A stretch of DNA of 64,000 nt, taken from NCBI GenBank assembly GCA_019359035.1, contig JAHHIC010000085.1, positions 62,001 through 126,000 of the forward strand. The letters are read 5' to 3'. Positions within the stretch are counted from its first letter, which is position 1, and each line of letters begins with the position of its first letter. The DNA is from Scytonematopsis contorta HA4267-MV1 (GTDB lineage: Bacteria; Cyanobacteriota; Cyanobacteriia; Cyanobacteriales; Nostocaceae). Shown here one piece after another: positions 36,480 to 46,230 of this stretch. The notes below the pieces were generated by a model. That model was not told the origin of the DNA, ran no database searches, and saw only the letters and a program-made list of their open reading frames with translations. The position numbers and the translations under genes are program-made.

Positions 36480-36839
36480 GTGAAACTGCTTGAGGTGAAT
36501 ATAACAAACGACTACTCTAATACTTTTGAGCCGATGACGCCAGACGAACAAAAGTCATTGTTAAGGCAGTTAAAGTTACAATACATAGAAATTATTATAA
36601 GTTACTTTACTACAGACCCCACAGTAAAGGAAAAAATCGATAAATTTATCAAGACTGCCTTTTATGCTAATATTCCAGTGCCTAAAATAATAGAAATTCA
36701 TATGGAGGTCATAGCAGAATTTGCCAAACAGCTAAAATTGGAAGGACGGAATGATGACATATTGCTGGATTATCGCCTTACATTGATTGATATTCTGGCG
36801 CATTTATGCGAAGTTTATCGAAGTGCAATTAGCAAATAG
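36480..36839 (+). CDS. kaiA: circadian clock protein KaiA, short form
   Basis: KaiA stimulates KaiC autophosphorylation by binding its C-terminal tail. This product has only 119 residues and matches the C-terminal four-helix domain: LRQLKLQYIEIIISYFTTDP, FIKTAFYANIPVPKIIEIHM, LIDILAHLCEVYRSAI. The N-terminal pseudo-receiver of the Synechococcus protein is absent, as in Anabaena-type KaiA. The start is GTG, with AAGGA upstream. It is followed by kaiB after 78 bp. Confidence 0.93.
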   Translation: MKLLEVNITNDYSNTFEPMTPDEQKSLLRQLKLQYIEIIISYFTTDPTVKEKIDKFIKTAFYANIPVPKIIEIHMEVIAEFAKQLKLEGRNDDILLDYRLTLIDILAHLCEVYRSAISK

Positions 36840-36917
36840 CTTTGCTTCAGGCGCTTTGTGAAGTCAATCTTTGATGGGCATCACTGTACTTAATTTAACC
36901 ATCAAAGTTCCTGTGGC

Positions 36918-37238
36918 ATGAACAAACCTCAAAAAACTTACATCCTGAAGCTTTATGTAGCGGGGAATACACACAATTCGGTACGAGCCTTAAAAACACT
37001 GAAAAACATTTTAGAACAAGAGTTTAAAGGTGTCTATGCTTTGAAAGTGATAGATGTTCTGGAAAATCCCCAGTTAGCAGAAGAGGACAAAATTTTGGCG
37101 ACACCAACATTATCCAAGATTTTGCCACCACCAGTGCGAAAAATAATTGGTGATTTATCGGACAGAGAGCGAGTCTTGATAGGATTGGATTTGCTGTACG
37201 AAGAATTAAGTGAGGAAGATGAACAGGTTGAGGAGTAA
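36918..37238 (+). CDS. kaiB: circadian clock protein KaiB
   Basis: The 106-residue thioredoxin-like, fold-switching protein binds phosphorylated KaiC and sequesters KaiA. It shows [60 protein letters not shown] and an acidic C-terminus ([10 protein letters not shown]). All are typical, including the conserved TPTL and [12 protein letters not shown]. Confidence 0.98.
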   Translation: MNKPQKTYILKLYVAGNTHNSVRALKTLKNILEQEFKGVYALKVIDVLENPQLAEEDKILATPTLSKILPPPVRKIIGDLSDRERVLIGLDLLYEELSEEDEQVEE

Positions 37239-37311
37239 AATAATTAGACATGAAAACAAACTTAAAAAATAATTAAACTGGGTGAAAAACCCAATTGTAA
37301 AAAAGTAAGCA

Positions 37312-38874
37312 ATGAATCTAAACGACCAGCCAGAGCAAAGTAATACACCGTCAGTTGGGGGTGTGGAGAAAATCCGCACCATGATAGAAGGGTTTGACGA
37401 TATCAGTCATGGCGGAATACCGATAAGTAGAACAACTTTAATAAGTGGTACCTCTGGAACTGGCAAAACATTATTTTCGCTACAGTTTCTTTACAATGGT
37501 ATCACCTACTTTGAGGAGCGTGGGGTATTTGTTACTTTTGAAGAATCACCAAGTGACATAATTAAAAATGCGGGAATTTTTGGTTGGGATTTACAACGAC
37601 TCATCGACGAAGGTAAATTATTTATTCTCGATGCTTCCCCTGACCCAGAAGGTCAAGATATTGTTGGCAATTTTGATTTATCAGCCTTGATAGAACGTTT
37701 GCAATATGCAATTCGTAAATATCAAGCGAAAAGAGTAGCAATAGACTCAGTAACGGCTGTATTCCAACAATATGAAGCGATGGGAGTTGTACGTCGGGAG
37801 ATTTTCCGTCTAGTAGCACGTTTAAAATTATTAAATGTAACTACCGTAATTACAACTGAACGTAGCGAAGAATATGGGCCTGTGGCTTCATTTGGTGTTG
37901 AAGAATTTGTCTCCGATAACGTGGTAATTGTGCGAAATGTTTTGGAAGGAGAACGACGACGTCGAACTATAGAAATTCTCAAGTTACGCGGTACAACTCA
38001 CATGAAAGGTGAGTATCCTTTCACAATTACTAATGACGGAATTAATATTTTCCCCTTGGGAGCAATGCGCTTAACGCAAAGGTCTTCCAACGTGCGGGTT
38101 TCATCTGGAGTCGCAACTTTAGATGAAATGTGTGGGGGTGGTTTTTTTAAAGATTCTATTATTTTAGCAACCGGAGCGACGGGTACTGGTAAAACGCTAC
38201 TGGTCAGTACATTTTTGGAAACTGGTTGCAAACAAGGGGAGCGGTCGATACTATTTGCTTACGAAGAATCTCGCGCTCAATTGTCTCGCAACGCTTTTTC
38301 TTGGGGTATTGATTTTGAGGATTTAGAGCGTCAAGGATTGCTGAAAATTATTTGTACCTATCCAGAATCCACTGGTTTGGAAGACCACTTGCAAATAATT
38401 AAATCACAAATTGCCCATTTTAAACCCTCGCGTATTGCAATAGATTCATTGTCTGCTTTAGCCAGAGGTGTGAGCAACAATGCTTTTCGTCAGTTCGTTA
38501 TTGGTGTTACTGGTTACGCTAAGCAAGAAGAAATAACAGGCTTTTTTACCAACACCACTGACCAATTTATGGGTTCTCATTCGATTACTGATTCCCATAT
38601 ATCTACAATTACTGATACCATTTTAATGTTACAATACGTAGAAATTCGTGGAGAAATGTCAAGAGCAATCAATGTATTTAAAATGCGTGGTTCTTGGCAC
38701 GATAAAGGCATCCGCGAATACAATATTACTGCCGATGGACCAGACATTAAAGATTCTTTCCGAAATTACGAAAGAATCATCAGTGGTGCTCCTAGCCGTG
38801 TGAGTATTGATGAAAAAGCTGAATTGTCTAGGATTGTGAGGAGTTTCCAGGATGGCCCCAGTTCTGAACCATAA
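37312..38874 (+). CDS. kaiC: circadian clock ATPase/kinase KaiC
   Basis: The 520-residue double RecA-like ATPase is the core of the clock. The CI domain has Walker A SGTSGTGKT and the catalytic Glu pair in VTFEESPSD. The CII domain has ATGATGTGKT and the Ser-Thr phosphorylation site in DSHISTITDT. The C-terminal tail (RIISGAPSRVSIDEKAELSR) is the A-loop and KaiA-binding region. It lies in order with kaiA and kaiB. Confidence 0.99.
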   Translation: MNLNDQPEQSNTPSVGGVEKIRTMIEGFDDISHGGIPISRTTLISGTSGTGKTLFSLQFLYNGITYFEERGVFVTFEESPSDIIKNAGIFGWDLQRLIDEGKLFILDASPDPEGQDIVGNFDLSALIERLQYAIRKYQAKRVAIDSVTAVFQQYEAMGVVRREIFRLVARLKLLNVTTVITTERSEEYGPVASFGVEEFVSDNVVIVRNVLEGERRRRTIEILKLRGTTHMKGEYPFTITNDGINIFPLGAMRLTQRSSNVRVSSGVATLDEMCGGGFFKDSIILATGATGTGKTLLVSTFLETGCKQGERSILFAYEESRAQLSRNAFSWGIDFEDLERQGLLKIICTYPESTGLEDHLQIIKSQIAHFKPSRIAIDSLSALARGVSNNAFRQFVIGVTGYAKQEEITGFFTNTTDQFMGSHSITDSHISTITDTILMLQYVEIRGEMSRAINVFKMRGSWHDKGIREYNITADGPDIKDSFRNYERIISGAPSRVSIDEKAELSRIVRSFQDGPSSEP

Positions 38875-39011
38875 CATAACTTTAACTAAACCCTAAAATA
38901 ATTACTAAAATGTAAGCAAAGATTTTTTTGTTAAACTTATCATCGTGATATAGTTTGTGGAGAAAATCAGGTTTTCTGCCGCTATTATATTGTTGTGTGT
39001 GAGGGGACGCG

Positions 39012-41180
39012 GTGAAAGGACAACACTTATTTTATAGTTTCTTGCCAGGTGTAACGGCTGCAGTACTAACCACCCAAACAGGTTTAGCTACGACCGTCAG
39101 ATTAAGCTTACAGACACCTGTTGTTAGTGAAAATGGTAGTAATACCTACGGTCAAAACTTAGCTGTTGATGTACCAACGGATTTACGTTGGCAGCGAAAA
39201 TCTACTATACCCATTAGTAAGGGTATAGCAGCTCTGGATAGTTTGACCGAATTACAATCACAAATACAGTCACAAATTACAAGTGATATCAAAGTTACAG
39301 TTATTAACAACACAGGTATATCTTTGGCACAGGTATCTCCTAGTTCATCAAATTCTGTTAATTCGACACTAAACTCAACGCTAAACAATGTACTAAGAAC
39401 TTCTAGAGCAAACCCGAACTTACCTCCTTCTGGAGATAAGGGTAATAATATTTACGAGAATAATAATTATCAAAAACAAAGTGAATTAATAAATACTCTC
39501 AAACGCCAGAGAAATGTAGTTATTTCTACATCTAACTCATCACCTGCAGTTGAGCAGAAAAAGACTCAATCAGCAGTTGTAAACGAGTTAGCGGGACAAG
39601 AGAAAAAGCCTGTAACCGTATTACCCACTCTTTCCCAAATCTCTGGGAAAGTAAACGCTGCTGCTGCAACATTGTTACCGGGGAATGCTTCTTGTTTGCC
39701 CAATTGTCCGCAAGCAAATACGCAAATAACCAAGCAAGCAAGTATTCGGGAAGTGCTATTTTTGGCACAGCGTACACCTCCAACGCCAACGAATCCAACG
39801 CCAACAGCACCTGCTGCGACACCTGCAAATCCTGTTCCTGTAGCTCCTCGTGAAGTTCAACGTCCACCAGCACCAGCGGAACTTCCTAACTATTTGAATT
39901 CCAACCCAAATCCTCTACAGTTTCCCACTACACCCCAGGAAGTCCAGATAACGGGAACTCAGCCCCTGACTTTAGCACAGGTTATAGAACTAGCACGGCG
40001 TAACAATAAGACACTGCAATCCTCGTTGTTAGTGTTAGAAGCTAATCAAGCGAGTTTGAGAGCCGCGCAAGCTTCTTTGTTGCCTACCCTTGGTATTAGC
40101 AGTTCTCTTGCCCGCGGAGGGGCTGCCAACATAATAGGTGATACAAGACCGAGAACAGACACTACAAATTTTAGTGCGGGTTTAGAATTGGGATACACTC
40201 TATTCACTTCTGGTTCACGAACAGCGCAAATTCGCGCATCTGAAGAGCGTGTACGCAGACAAGAATTAGAAGTGGAACGTCAGTCTGAGGAAGTTCGCTT
40301 GAATGTGACCCGGGCATACTATGTACTGCAACAAGCAGATGAAAATGTACGTATTAATGGTTCTGCGGTGGAAAATGCTCGAGCGAGTTTGAGAGATGCA
40401 GAAGCTTTAGAACGAGCGGGTGTGGGTACGCGCTTCGATGTACTGACTTCTCAGGTTAATTTGGCCCAAGCTCTAACAAGGTTGACACAAGCGAGGGCAC
40501 AGCAACAGACAAATGGTCGCCAGTTGGCAAGTCTGTTAAGCGTGCCACAAATAGTTAATATTGTTGCTGCAGACCCTGTAAGAGTCGCAGGTCTTTGGAA
40601 CCAAACACTGGAACAAAGTATTGTCCTAGCCTTCAAAAATCGTCCTGAATTACAGCAAGACCTGATAGACCGTAATATCAGCGAACAAGAACGACGACAA
40701 ATACTTGCCCAAGGGGGACCACAAATTGCTTTAAGCGGTAGCTATAATCTGGGAGATACGTTTGACGACACCAGAAGAGCTGCTGATGATTATAGAGTAG
40801 TCGTCACAGCCAGTTTGAGTTTGTACGATGGGGGAGCTAGAAGAGCAAATGCGGCTGCACAAAAAGCTAATATTGCAGCCGCAGAAGTTCAATTTAGTCA
40901 AAGACGTGACTCAATTCGCTTTGAGGTTGAACAAGCATTTTTTGAATTGCAGTCAAATTTTCAAAACATTCAAACAGCAGAAGCCGCTTTAGTACAAGCT
41001 AGAGATGCTTTGCGTTTAGCTCGTTTGCGTTTTCAAGCAGGAGTTGGGACTCAAACTGACGTAATTCGCTCGGAAAATGACCTGACACAACAGGAAGGAA
41101 ATCGGGTCAATGCGATTATTCAATACAACACCTCTTTAGCTCAGTTGCAACGTGCGGTTACTTCCCGACAAGCGCGGTAA
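39012..41180 (+). CDS. hgdD: TolC-family outer membrane channel, HgdD-like
   Basis: The 722-residue protein has an N-terminal signal region, a long Ser/Asn/Pro-rich periplasmic segment to about residue 300 (PPTPTNPTPTAPAATPANPV), and then two outer-membrane efflux repeats (LTLAQVIELARRNNKTLQSS, GYTLFTSGSR, AGVGTRFDVLTSQVNLAQA; later LYDGGARRANAAAQKANIAA and AGVGTQTDVIRSENDLTQQE). It lies directly after kaiC, which as I recall is where Anabaena PCC 7120 has hgdD, the TolC partner of the DevBCA glycolipid exporter. The symbol rests on that position and on the family. The start is GTG. Confidence 0.82.
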   Translation: MKGQHLFYSFLPGVTAAVLTTQTGLATTVRLSLQTPVVSENGSNTYGQNLAVDVPTDLRWQRKSTIPISKGIAALDSLTELQSQIQSQITSDIKVTVINNTGISLAQVSPSSSNSVNSTLNSTLNNVLRTSRANPNLPPSGDKGNNIYENNNYQKQSELINTLKRQRNVVISTSNSSPAVEQKKTQSAVVNELAGQEKKPVTVLPTLSQISGKVNAAAATLLPGNASCLPNCPQANTQITKQASIREVLFLAQRTPPTPTNPTPTAPAATPANPVPVAPREVQRPPAPAELPNYLNSNPNPLQFPTTPQEVQITGTQPLTLAQVIELARRNNKTLQSSLLVLEANQASLRAAQASLLPTLGISSSLARGGAANIIGDTRPRTDTTNFSAGLELGYTLFTSGSRTAQIRASEERVRRQELEVERQSEEVRLNVTRAYYVLQQADENVRINGSAVENARASLRDAEALERAGVGTRFDVLTSQVNLAQALTRLTQARAQQQTNGRQLASLLSVPQIVNIVAADPVRVAGLWNQTLEQSIVLAFKNRPELQQDLIDRNISEQERRQILAQGGPQIALSGSYNLGDTFDDTRRAADDYRVVVTASLSLYDGGARRANAAAQKANIAAAEVQFSQRRDSIRFEVEQAFFELQSNFQNIQTAEAALVQARDALRLARLRFQAGVGTQTDVIRSENDLTQQEGNRVNAIIQYNTSLAQLQRAVTSRQAR

Positions 41181-41360
41181 ATGTTGACGGTTGACGGTTG
41201 ACGGTTGACAATTGACGGTTGGCTGTTAATGGTTGACAGTCAACTATTTCATCTGCTAGAGGTAAAATTAAAATAAGATAACAAATAAGGCTACTAATCG
41301 AATTTAGTAGCAAAATCTGTCACTAATTAACATGAATCTGTTAATAACAAAGAAATATTA
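41181..41360. repeat. heptanucleotide repeats after hgdD
   Basis: GACGGTT/GACAATT-type units occupy about 41183-41245, followed by an AT-rich stretch before the next gene. Confidence 0.75.
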
Positions 41361-41741
41361 ATGACTACCGTTACACTGAGAGAAATTGCCCAGTTTCGTT
41401 CCCAATTAGCAGAAGACCCCGCAGCGATGGAAGCTTTAGACCTGATTGAGGACTGCGAAGGAGATTTAGAAGATGCAGCAATGTCGCTAGCGATTAAAGC
41501 AGGACAAGAACCACAAAGAGCTAATTCTGAGTGGTTGGATGCTTTAGCTAAAAAATGGCGTGCTACTATTTGTCAATCGGAATTTCGCGAAGATTTGCTA
41601 AATGGTTCGGTAACAAAAATGATGGAACACCTACAAACAGTTTCTTCCTTTCCCAAAATTTTGGCGACTCCTGTTTTGATGTATGTTCTTAAGCAAGGTG
41701 TGGGTAATTTTTGCGAACCTCTAGACAAATTTTCTCCCTAA
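41361..41741 (+). CDS. conserved cyanobacterial protein of unknown function
   Basis: I do not recognise a domain. The 126-residue acidic, helical, soluble protein starts MTTVTLREIAQFRSQLAEDP and includes ALDLIEDCEGDLEDAAMSLA and NSEWLDALAKKWRATICQSE. It has two or three Cys and no membrane segment. It lies downstream of hgdD in the same direction. Composition and spacing make it a credible gene. Confidence 0.65.
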   Translation: MTTVTLREIAQFRSQLAEDPAAMEALDLIEDCEGDLEDAAMSLAIKAGQEPQRANSEWLDALAKKWRATICQSEFREDLLNGSVTKMMEHLQTVSSFPKILATPVLMYVLKQGVGNFCEPLDKFSP

Positions 41742-41837
41742 GGTTATTTCGGGCTAGTAAGTTCAAAACCCCATATCACTGGTACGCTGGTAAATAGAGC
41801 ATTTAATTAGCAAAAATCTAAACAATTTTTTACATCA

Positions 41838-42341
41838 ATGAATTACCTTGTTGCTGTATTACCAGACCGTATTCAAGTAGAAGAAGCTTATTTAGCTTTA
41901 GAAAAAGAAGGGATTAAAAGTACCATTTTAGGTAGGGGTTATAAAACTGCTGATGAGTTTGGTCTAATTGACCCTAACGAACAAGCGAAAAAGCAAGTAA
42001 AGCTGATGGCAATTTGGCTAGTGCCGTTTGGATTTTTTGCTGGGTTTACTTTTAGCTTTATTACTGGTTTAGATACTTTCGCTTGGGCTGGTGAAATTGG
42101 TAACCACGTTGTCGGTGGAATACTAGGTGCAGGTAGCGGTGCTTTGGGTAGCATAGTCGTTGGAGGAGGAGTTGGTTTAATTTTCGGGGGTGGTGATGCT
42201 TTACCTTATCGCAACCGCTTAAATGCGGGTAAATATTTAATTGTGGTTCAAGCTTCAGAAGGTATAGTTCGCAAAGCAACAACTGTTTTACGTCGCTTTG
42301 ACCCAGAAAATATCCAAGGTTATTCTGATATGAGTGCGTAG
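41838..42341 (+). CDS. small membrane protein with glycine-zipper segment
   Basis: The 167-residue protein has an N-terminal soluble alpha/beta part (YLVAVLPDRIQVEEAYLALE, then GIKSTILGRGYKTADEF). Two membrane segments follow, LMAIWLVPFGFFAGFTFSF and the glycine-rich VVGGILGAGSGALGSIVVGG. It ends with a soluble stretch that mirrors the first (KYLIVVQASEGIVRKATTVL). It has the look of cyanobacterial envelope proteins of unknown role. Confidence 0.65.
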   Translation: MNYLVAVLPDRIQVEEAYLALEKEGIKSTILGRGYKTADEFGLIDPNEQAKKQVKLMAIWLVPFGFFAGFTFSFITGLDTFAWAGEIGNHVVGGILGAGSGALGSIVVGGGVGLIFGGGDALPYRNRLNAGKYLIVVQASEGIVRKATTVLRRFDPENIQGYSDMSA

Positions 42342-42368
42342 ATGGGGAGTGGGGAGTAGGGAAATTCA

Positions 42369-42513
42369 CAATTACCAATTACCAATTACCAATTACCAAT
42401 TACCAATTACCAACTACCAATTACCAATTACCAATTACCAATTACCAATTACCAATTACCAATTACCAATTACCAATTACCAATTACCAATTACCAATTA
42501 CCAATTACCAATT
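42369..42513. repeat. about 20 copies of the heptanucleotide CCAATTA
   Basis: A near-perfect 7-bp tandem run sits immediately before the start codon of the PSII S4 gene and leaves no room for a normal ribosome binding site. One unit is changed (CCAACTA). The number of units is probably variable between strains. Confidence 0.95.
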
Positions 42514-42518
42514 AAAAA

Positions 42519-43298
42519 ATGCTGCCACGAGAAGAACTTTTAAAGGGTGTTGAAAATCGAGATAGTGTTGCTCGCGTAATTGATTTAGCTGAACAAGCTA
42601 TCAAAACTTGGGAGGTTGTTTTCACTGATTTTTTCTCTCCACCTGAGTTAGCTGAAATTCAACGAGTGTTTGGAAAGTTAACCGAAGTGCAAATTTTGGC
42701 TTCGGGTGGATATCCCCAAGCTGAACGTCAAAGGATTGCGATTACTCGTAGCGAACTTCCTTTAGATGTATCTCAAGTTTCTGTTGCTTTAGTTGATATC
42801 GCTGGAAATTTTTTGTTTGATACCGCATCCCATCGCGATTTTTTGGGTGCGATGTTGGGGACGGGTATTGTCCGTGAAAAAACTGGCGATATTATTGTAC
42901 TGGGGGAACGAGGAGCACAGGCTATTGTTGTGCCTGAGTTAGTAGATTTTTTGCAAATGAGTCTCAAGCAGGTGCGTTCAGTTTCTGTACAAACTCGACC
43001 TGTTGATTTTAGTGAGTTAAAAGTTAGGGAACCGAAGAAAAAAGAATTAACTACTGTGGAAGCTTCTTTAAGATTGGATGCTGTTGCTTCTGCTGGGTTT
43101 GGGATGTCCCGTAGTAAAATGGTTGATTTTATTGAGGGGGGTGATGTGCGCGTTAATTGGAAGGATGTTTCTCAAGCAAGCGCTCAAGTGAAAAGCGGGG
43201 ATTTAATTGCGATTCGTGGGAAGGGTCGTTTGGAAGTTGGAGATATTGCTGTGACTAAGAAAGATAGGTATCGTATACAGCTTACGCGCTATATGTAA
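42519..43298 (+). CDS. photosystem II S4-domain protein (YlmH-like)
   Basis: The 259-residue protein belongs to the cyanobacterial PSII S4 family. It has an N-terminal YlmH-type region (LPREELLKGVENRDSVARVI, TDFFSPPELAEIQRVFG), a central part (HRDFLGAMLGTGIVREKTGD) and a C-terminal S4 RNA-binding domain (LRLDAVASAGFGMSRSKMVD, VRVNWKDVSQ). The role of RNA binding in PSII assembly or cell division is not settled. The start lies directly after a heptanucleotide tract. Confidence 0.88.
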   Translation: MLPREELLKGVENRDSVARVIDLAEQAIKTWEVVFTDFFSPPELAEIQRVFGKLTEVQILASGGYPQAERQRIAITRSELPLDVSQVSVALVDIAGNFLFDTASHRDFLGAMLGTGIVREKTGDIIVLGERGAQAIVVPELVDFLQMSLKQVRSVSVQTRPVDFSELKVREPKKKELTTVEASLRLDAVASAGFGMSRSKMVDFIEGGDVRVNWKDVSQASAQVKSGDLIAIRGKGRLEVGDIAVTKKDRYRIQLTRYM

Positions 43299-43316
43299 TG
43301 TGTTGACGGTTGACTG

Positions 43317-44093
43317 TTAACTCTTAAATTGTTTTTCTAACATAGTTACTAGAGTTTGTCGCGGAGCTAACTTGGATAATTGGGGTATTAATTTACTAAC
43401 AAATCCACCGCTAACAACTAATGATTCGCCTTTTTCTAAAGCTACAAGTGCATCTTTTACTACTTCTTCGGGACTTGTAATTTTTTGTGTTTTAGCTGCC
43501 ATTGTTGGGGGGAATTTGGCTTCTGTGAAAAAGCTTGTTTCGGTGGGACCAGGACAAACACAAAGCACGCGCACACCATAGCTGCGATTTTCTGCCCAAA
43601 GTGATTGACTAAAGCTGAGGATAAAGGCTTTGCTCGCAGCGTAAACTGATAGGTAAGGTATTGGTTGAAATCCGGCAATAGAAGACACGTTAATTATACT
43701 ACCGGAACGCTTTTGCTGCATTAATGGTAAAAATTTGTGGGTTAAATCTACTAATGCTATTATATTTAGTTGAATCATTTTGATTTGCCTTTCTCCATCG
43801 CGTTCGGCAAATTCTCCGTAGTCTCCAAAGCCAGCATTGTTGATTAATAAGTCTATTGTTAATTCTTTATTTTTAACTATATCAAATACTTCATTCGTCG
43901 CACCTGGCAATGAAAGGTCTTTGACTATAATATCTACCTGAATTTGATATTTTTCTTTTAATTGTTTAGCTAGTTGATTCAGTTTTTCCTCGGAGCGAGC
44001 AATTAAAACCAGATTTGTTTTACGTTCTGCAAGTTCTTCTGCAAAAGCTTTACCAATTCCACCGGAGGCTCCTGTAATTAAAGCTGTTGACAT
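43317..44093 (-). CDS. short-chain dehydrogenase/reductase
   Basis: The 258-residue classical SDR has the NAD(P)-binding TGASGGIGKAFAEEL, NNAGFGDYGEF, the catalytic Ser in SSIAGFQP and the YAASKAF dyad. VCPGPTETSFFTEA is the usual post-catalytic block. It resembles the DltE/YqjQ group of SDRs with an ITGASGGIG start. An Arg after the second strand (IARSEEKL) suggests NADPH. The substrate is unknown. Confidence 0.9.
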   Translation of the reverse strand: MSTALITGASGGIGKAFAEELAERKTNLVLIARSEEKLNQLAKQLKEKYQIQVDIIVKDLSLPGATNEVFDIVKNKELTIDLLINNAGFGDYGEFAERDGERQIKMIQLNIIALVDLTHKFLPLMQQKRSGSIINVSSIAGFQPIPYLSVYAASKAFILSFSQSLWAENRSYGVRVLCVCPGPTETSFFTEAKFPPTMAAKTQKITSPEEVVKDALVALEKGESLVVSGGFVSKLIPQLSKLAPRQTLVTMLEKQFKS

Positions 44094-44211
44094 ACTTTGT
44101 TTTACGGTATTTTATTCTGTTTACAAATTGTAACCACTGTTGGCATCGATTGTAACTATCTTCTGTCATATACCTGGATGGGTAATAGAATTTCGTAATC
44201 CCAATCGACAT

Positions 44212-44239
44212 GTAGAGACCGAATTAATTCGGTCTCTAC
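44212..44239. repeat. GTAGAGAC-family perfect palindrome
   Basis: The core CGAATTAATTCG lies between GTAGAGAC and GTCTCTAC ends. It sits in the gap between divergent genes. Confidence 0.85.
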
Positions 44240-44931
44240 AATTTTTGGTGTCATATTGGGATGGATAATTATAATTATCAGTAACAATTGTATTTTTTAG
44301 TATCAGTATGGGAACACTAGGTTAGAAGTGACTGGTGTGTGTTTGTATGTATCGTCTCAACAAGCGAGCTTACGAAATATTATGCGCTGAGATTCAAGTT
44401 TGTGCTGGAAGCGACCAGATAGGTAAAGCTGAGAAGCAAATTGTCATTAAGCGTTTGGAAAAAATACGTTTGGAACAAGGTTCTCCTGCAACTTTGGATG
44501 AACTACGAGATGCTGTGATTGATGTGTATCCGCAGTTTAATGAGAAAGTTCTAAGGCTTGCTGCTTCTTCTAATCAGCCACCGAGTGCTTTTAGTAAAGC
44601 ATTGGGTCAAATCACATGGACTGCTATATTTTTATCTATTCCGGTAGCATTAGTCTGGTTTGTAAATTTGCCTTTCCCTATGATTCGTAAACCAGTAGCA
44701 GAAAAAGCTCCTATTCTGCTTTTACCTAGTTTTCTGGCTATGGACCGTGGTTATCGTGGTGCAATTAGCTCTTTGGAACAAGCTGAACAGTTAATTAATA
44801 AAGCTACTAGCCCGAATGACATTGAATTGGGGGCAAAAAAAGCTGAAGAAGCCCAAAAACATTTAGATAATCTGCCTGTTTGGTTTTTGGGGTATTACCG
44901 ATACTTTTTCGTTAACATTTCCCAACACCTG

Positions 44932-45820
44932 TTAACAAATACATAAGCTAAGATTTTCTCTTAGCCAAGGCGTATCAACCATTGCACGAAGGAAAATCCC
45001 TCGCGCACCGTTTAAATCTCTATCCATAACTTGACCAGTGGATGGAGATTTTATTACTTTAGACCCGCCAAGATTTTTAACTATTTCTCCTGTCCAGCTA
45101 ACTGTTTTTGAAGTGTATGCTTCGTTAACATCTAAAACTACTTTGTTATATTGAAAAGCTTTATGCTTGATAAACTTTTTAAACTGATAGTGAGAGAGTG
45201 TTAACATTTGACGTACAGACTTTGACCTAATTCTTCTTTTTCCTTTTTTAGCCATTTGAGATGTTTCAAATGTGGGAAGCAAAATTACATCAAAATTATC
45301 TATCAAAAACTTAGCTGCTTTTTTGTGTAATTCGTCAACAAGATTTTTTATCTTAGCTCGTAAACGACTTGCTGCTTTTTTAAGTCTTCTTTTTTGCTGT
45401 CCTTTACATTTAGTAATTCCACTAACTAACTCATCTAACTTAAAACAAAACTTTTGAATTTTTAAATTAGCAGTTTTACCTAACCAGCCAAAAGAATCTT
45501 CTGAGAAAAAAGTTAAAAATGTTCGGATGCCTGGGTCTAAAGCCACAACACGTCCTTTGTTCTCAGACTGATGTTGTGGATTATCAATTGAAACAACTAA
45601 ATAATAGTCGTTGTAAATGCACACCAAACGACAATCGCCATACTCTTTTGGTAACTTTTCACAAAACTTAGTTTCACCTAAAATTGTGTGATAAATACCT
45701 TTTTGTGTAACTGCGGATTGAGGAATATAGCAAGATTGAGACGTGTCTTTTTTAGACCTAAATTTACATCTACTAATCTTACCAGTAGTTTTAAATCCTT
45801 TCTTAGCTTTGCTGACAGCC
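44932..45820 (-). pseudogene. tnpB: N-terminally truncated TnpB (IS200/IS605 type)
   Basis: The frame is open from about 45820 to 44932 but has no proper beginning. It starts mid-protein with AVSKAKKGFKTTGKISRCKF, about 140 residues late. The RuvC residues are present: D in VVALDPGIRTFLTF, E in LLPTFETSQMA and D in VMDRDLNGARGIFLRA. The zinc finger normally between the last two has lost its Cys pairs (TSKTVSWTGEI, IKSPSTGQ). The 5' part and left end of the element were lost together with some host gene sequence. The 3' end overlaps host piece 1 tail to tail. Confidence 0.85.
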
Positions 45821-46089
45821 TAAACTAAACTCAAAGCTTACAAGCGAGATTTTGAGAATGCACGAATCGGCACGTTTATTGCTGCTGCTGCTGAATTTGA
45901 TTTAGAAGCTGAGAAAGTTAAACAAAAACAACCTCAAGCAGCATCGGAGTTATGGGAGCAAGCAATTAGCCGTCTGAATAAAATTCCCCAAGAAAATCCT
46001 CGTTACCTGGAAGCACAAAGGTTACTCGCAGCTTATCAAGTCAAAGTGAAAACTGTCATTGACCGTTATTTAAAACCTATGTAAACCTA

Positions 46090-46230
46090 TGAAAGGCGCT
46101 TTCCAGGGCTAAATACAAGGTTAACTCATACGGTGTAAGTTTTGATTTACTCATCGTGTGTAAGGTAGCTCTAGCTACTTAAAGCCTAATACTCGGTACT
46201 CAGTCCCACCGGGACTGACTCAGCATTAGG
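46090..46230 (-). ncRNA. candidate omega-RNA/right end of the TnpB-related element
   Basis: The 3' end of the TnpB-related gene and the following ~100 bp carry two strong hairpins. TCAGTCCC-ACC-GGGACTGA (46200-46218) lies inside the last codons, and GTAGCT-CT-AGCTAC (46165-46178) comes just after the stop. Guide RNAs of IS605-type nucleases arise at this place, with the guide being the adjoining host sequence (toward 46085). The boundaries are inferred. Confidence 0.4.
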
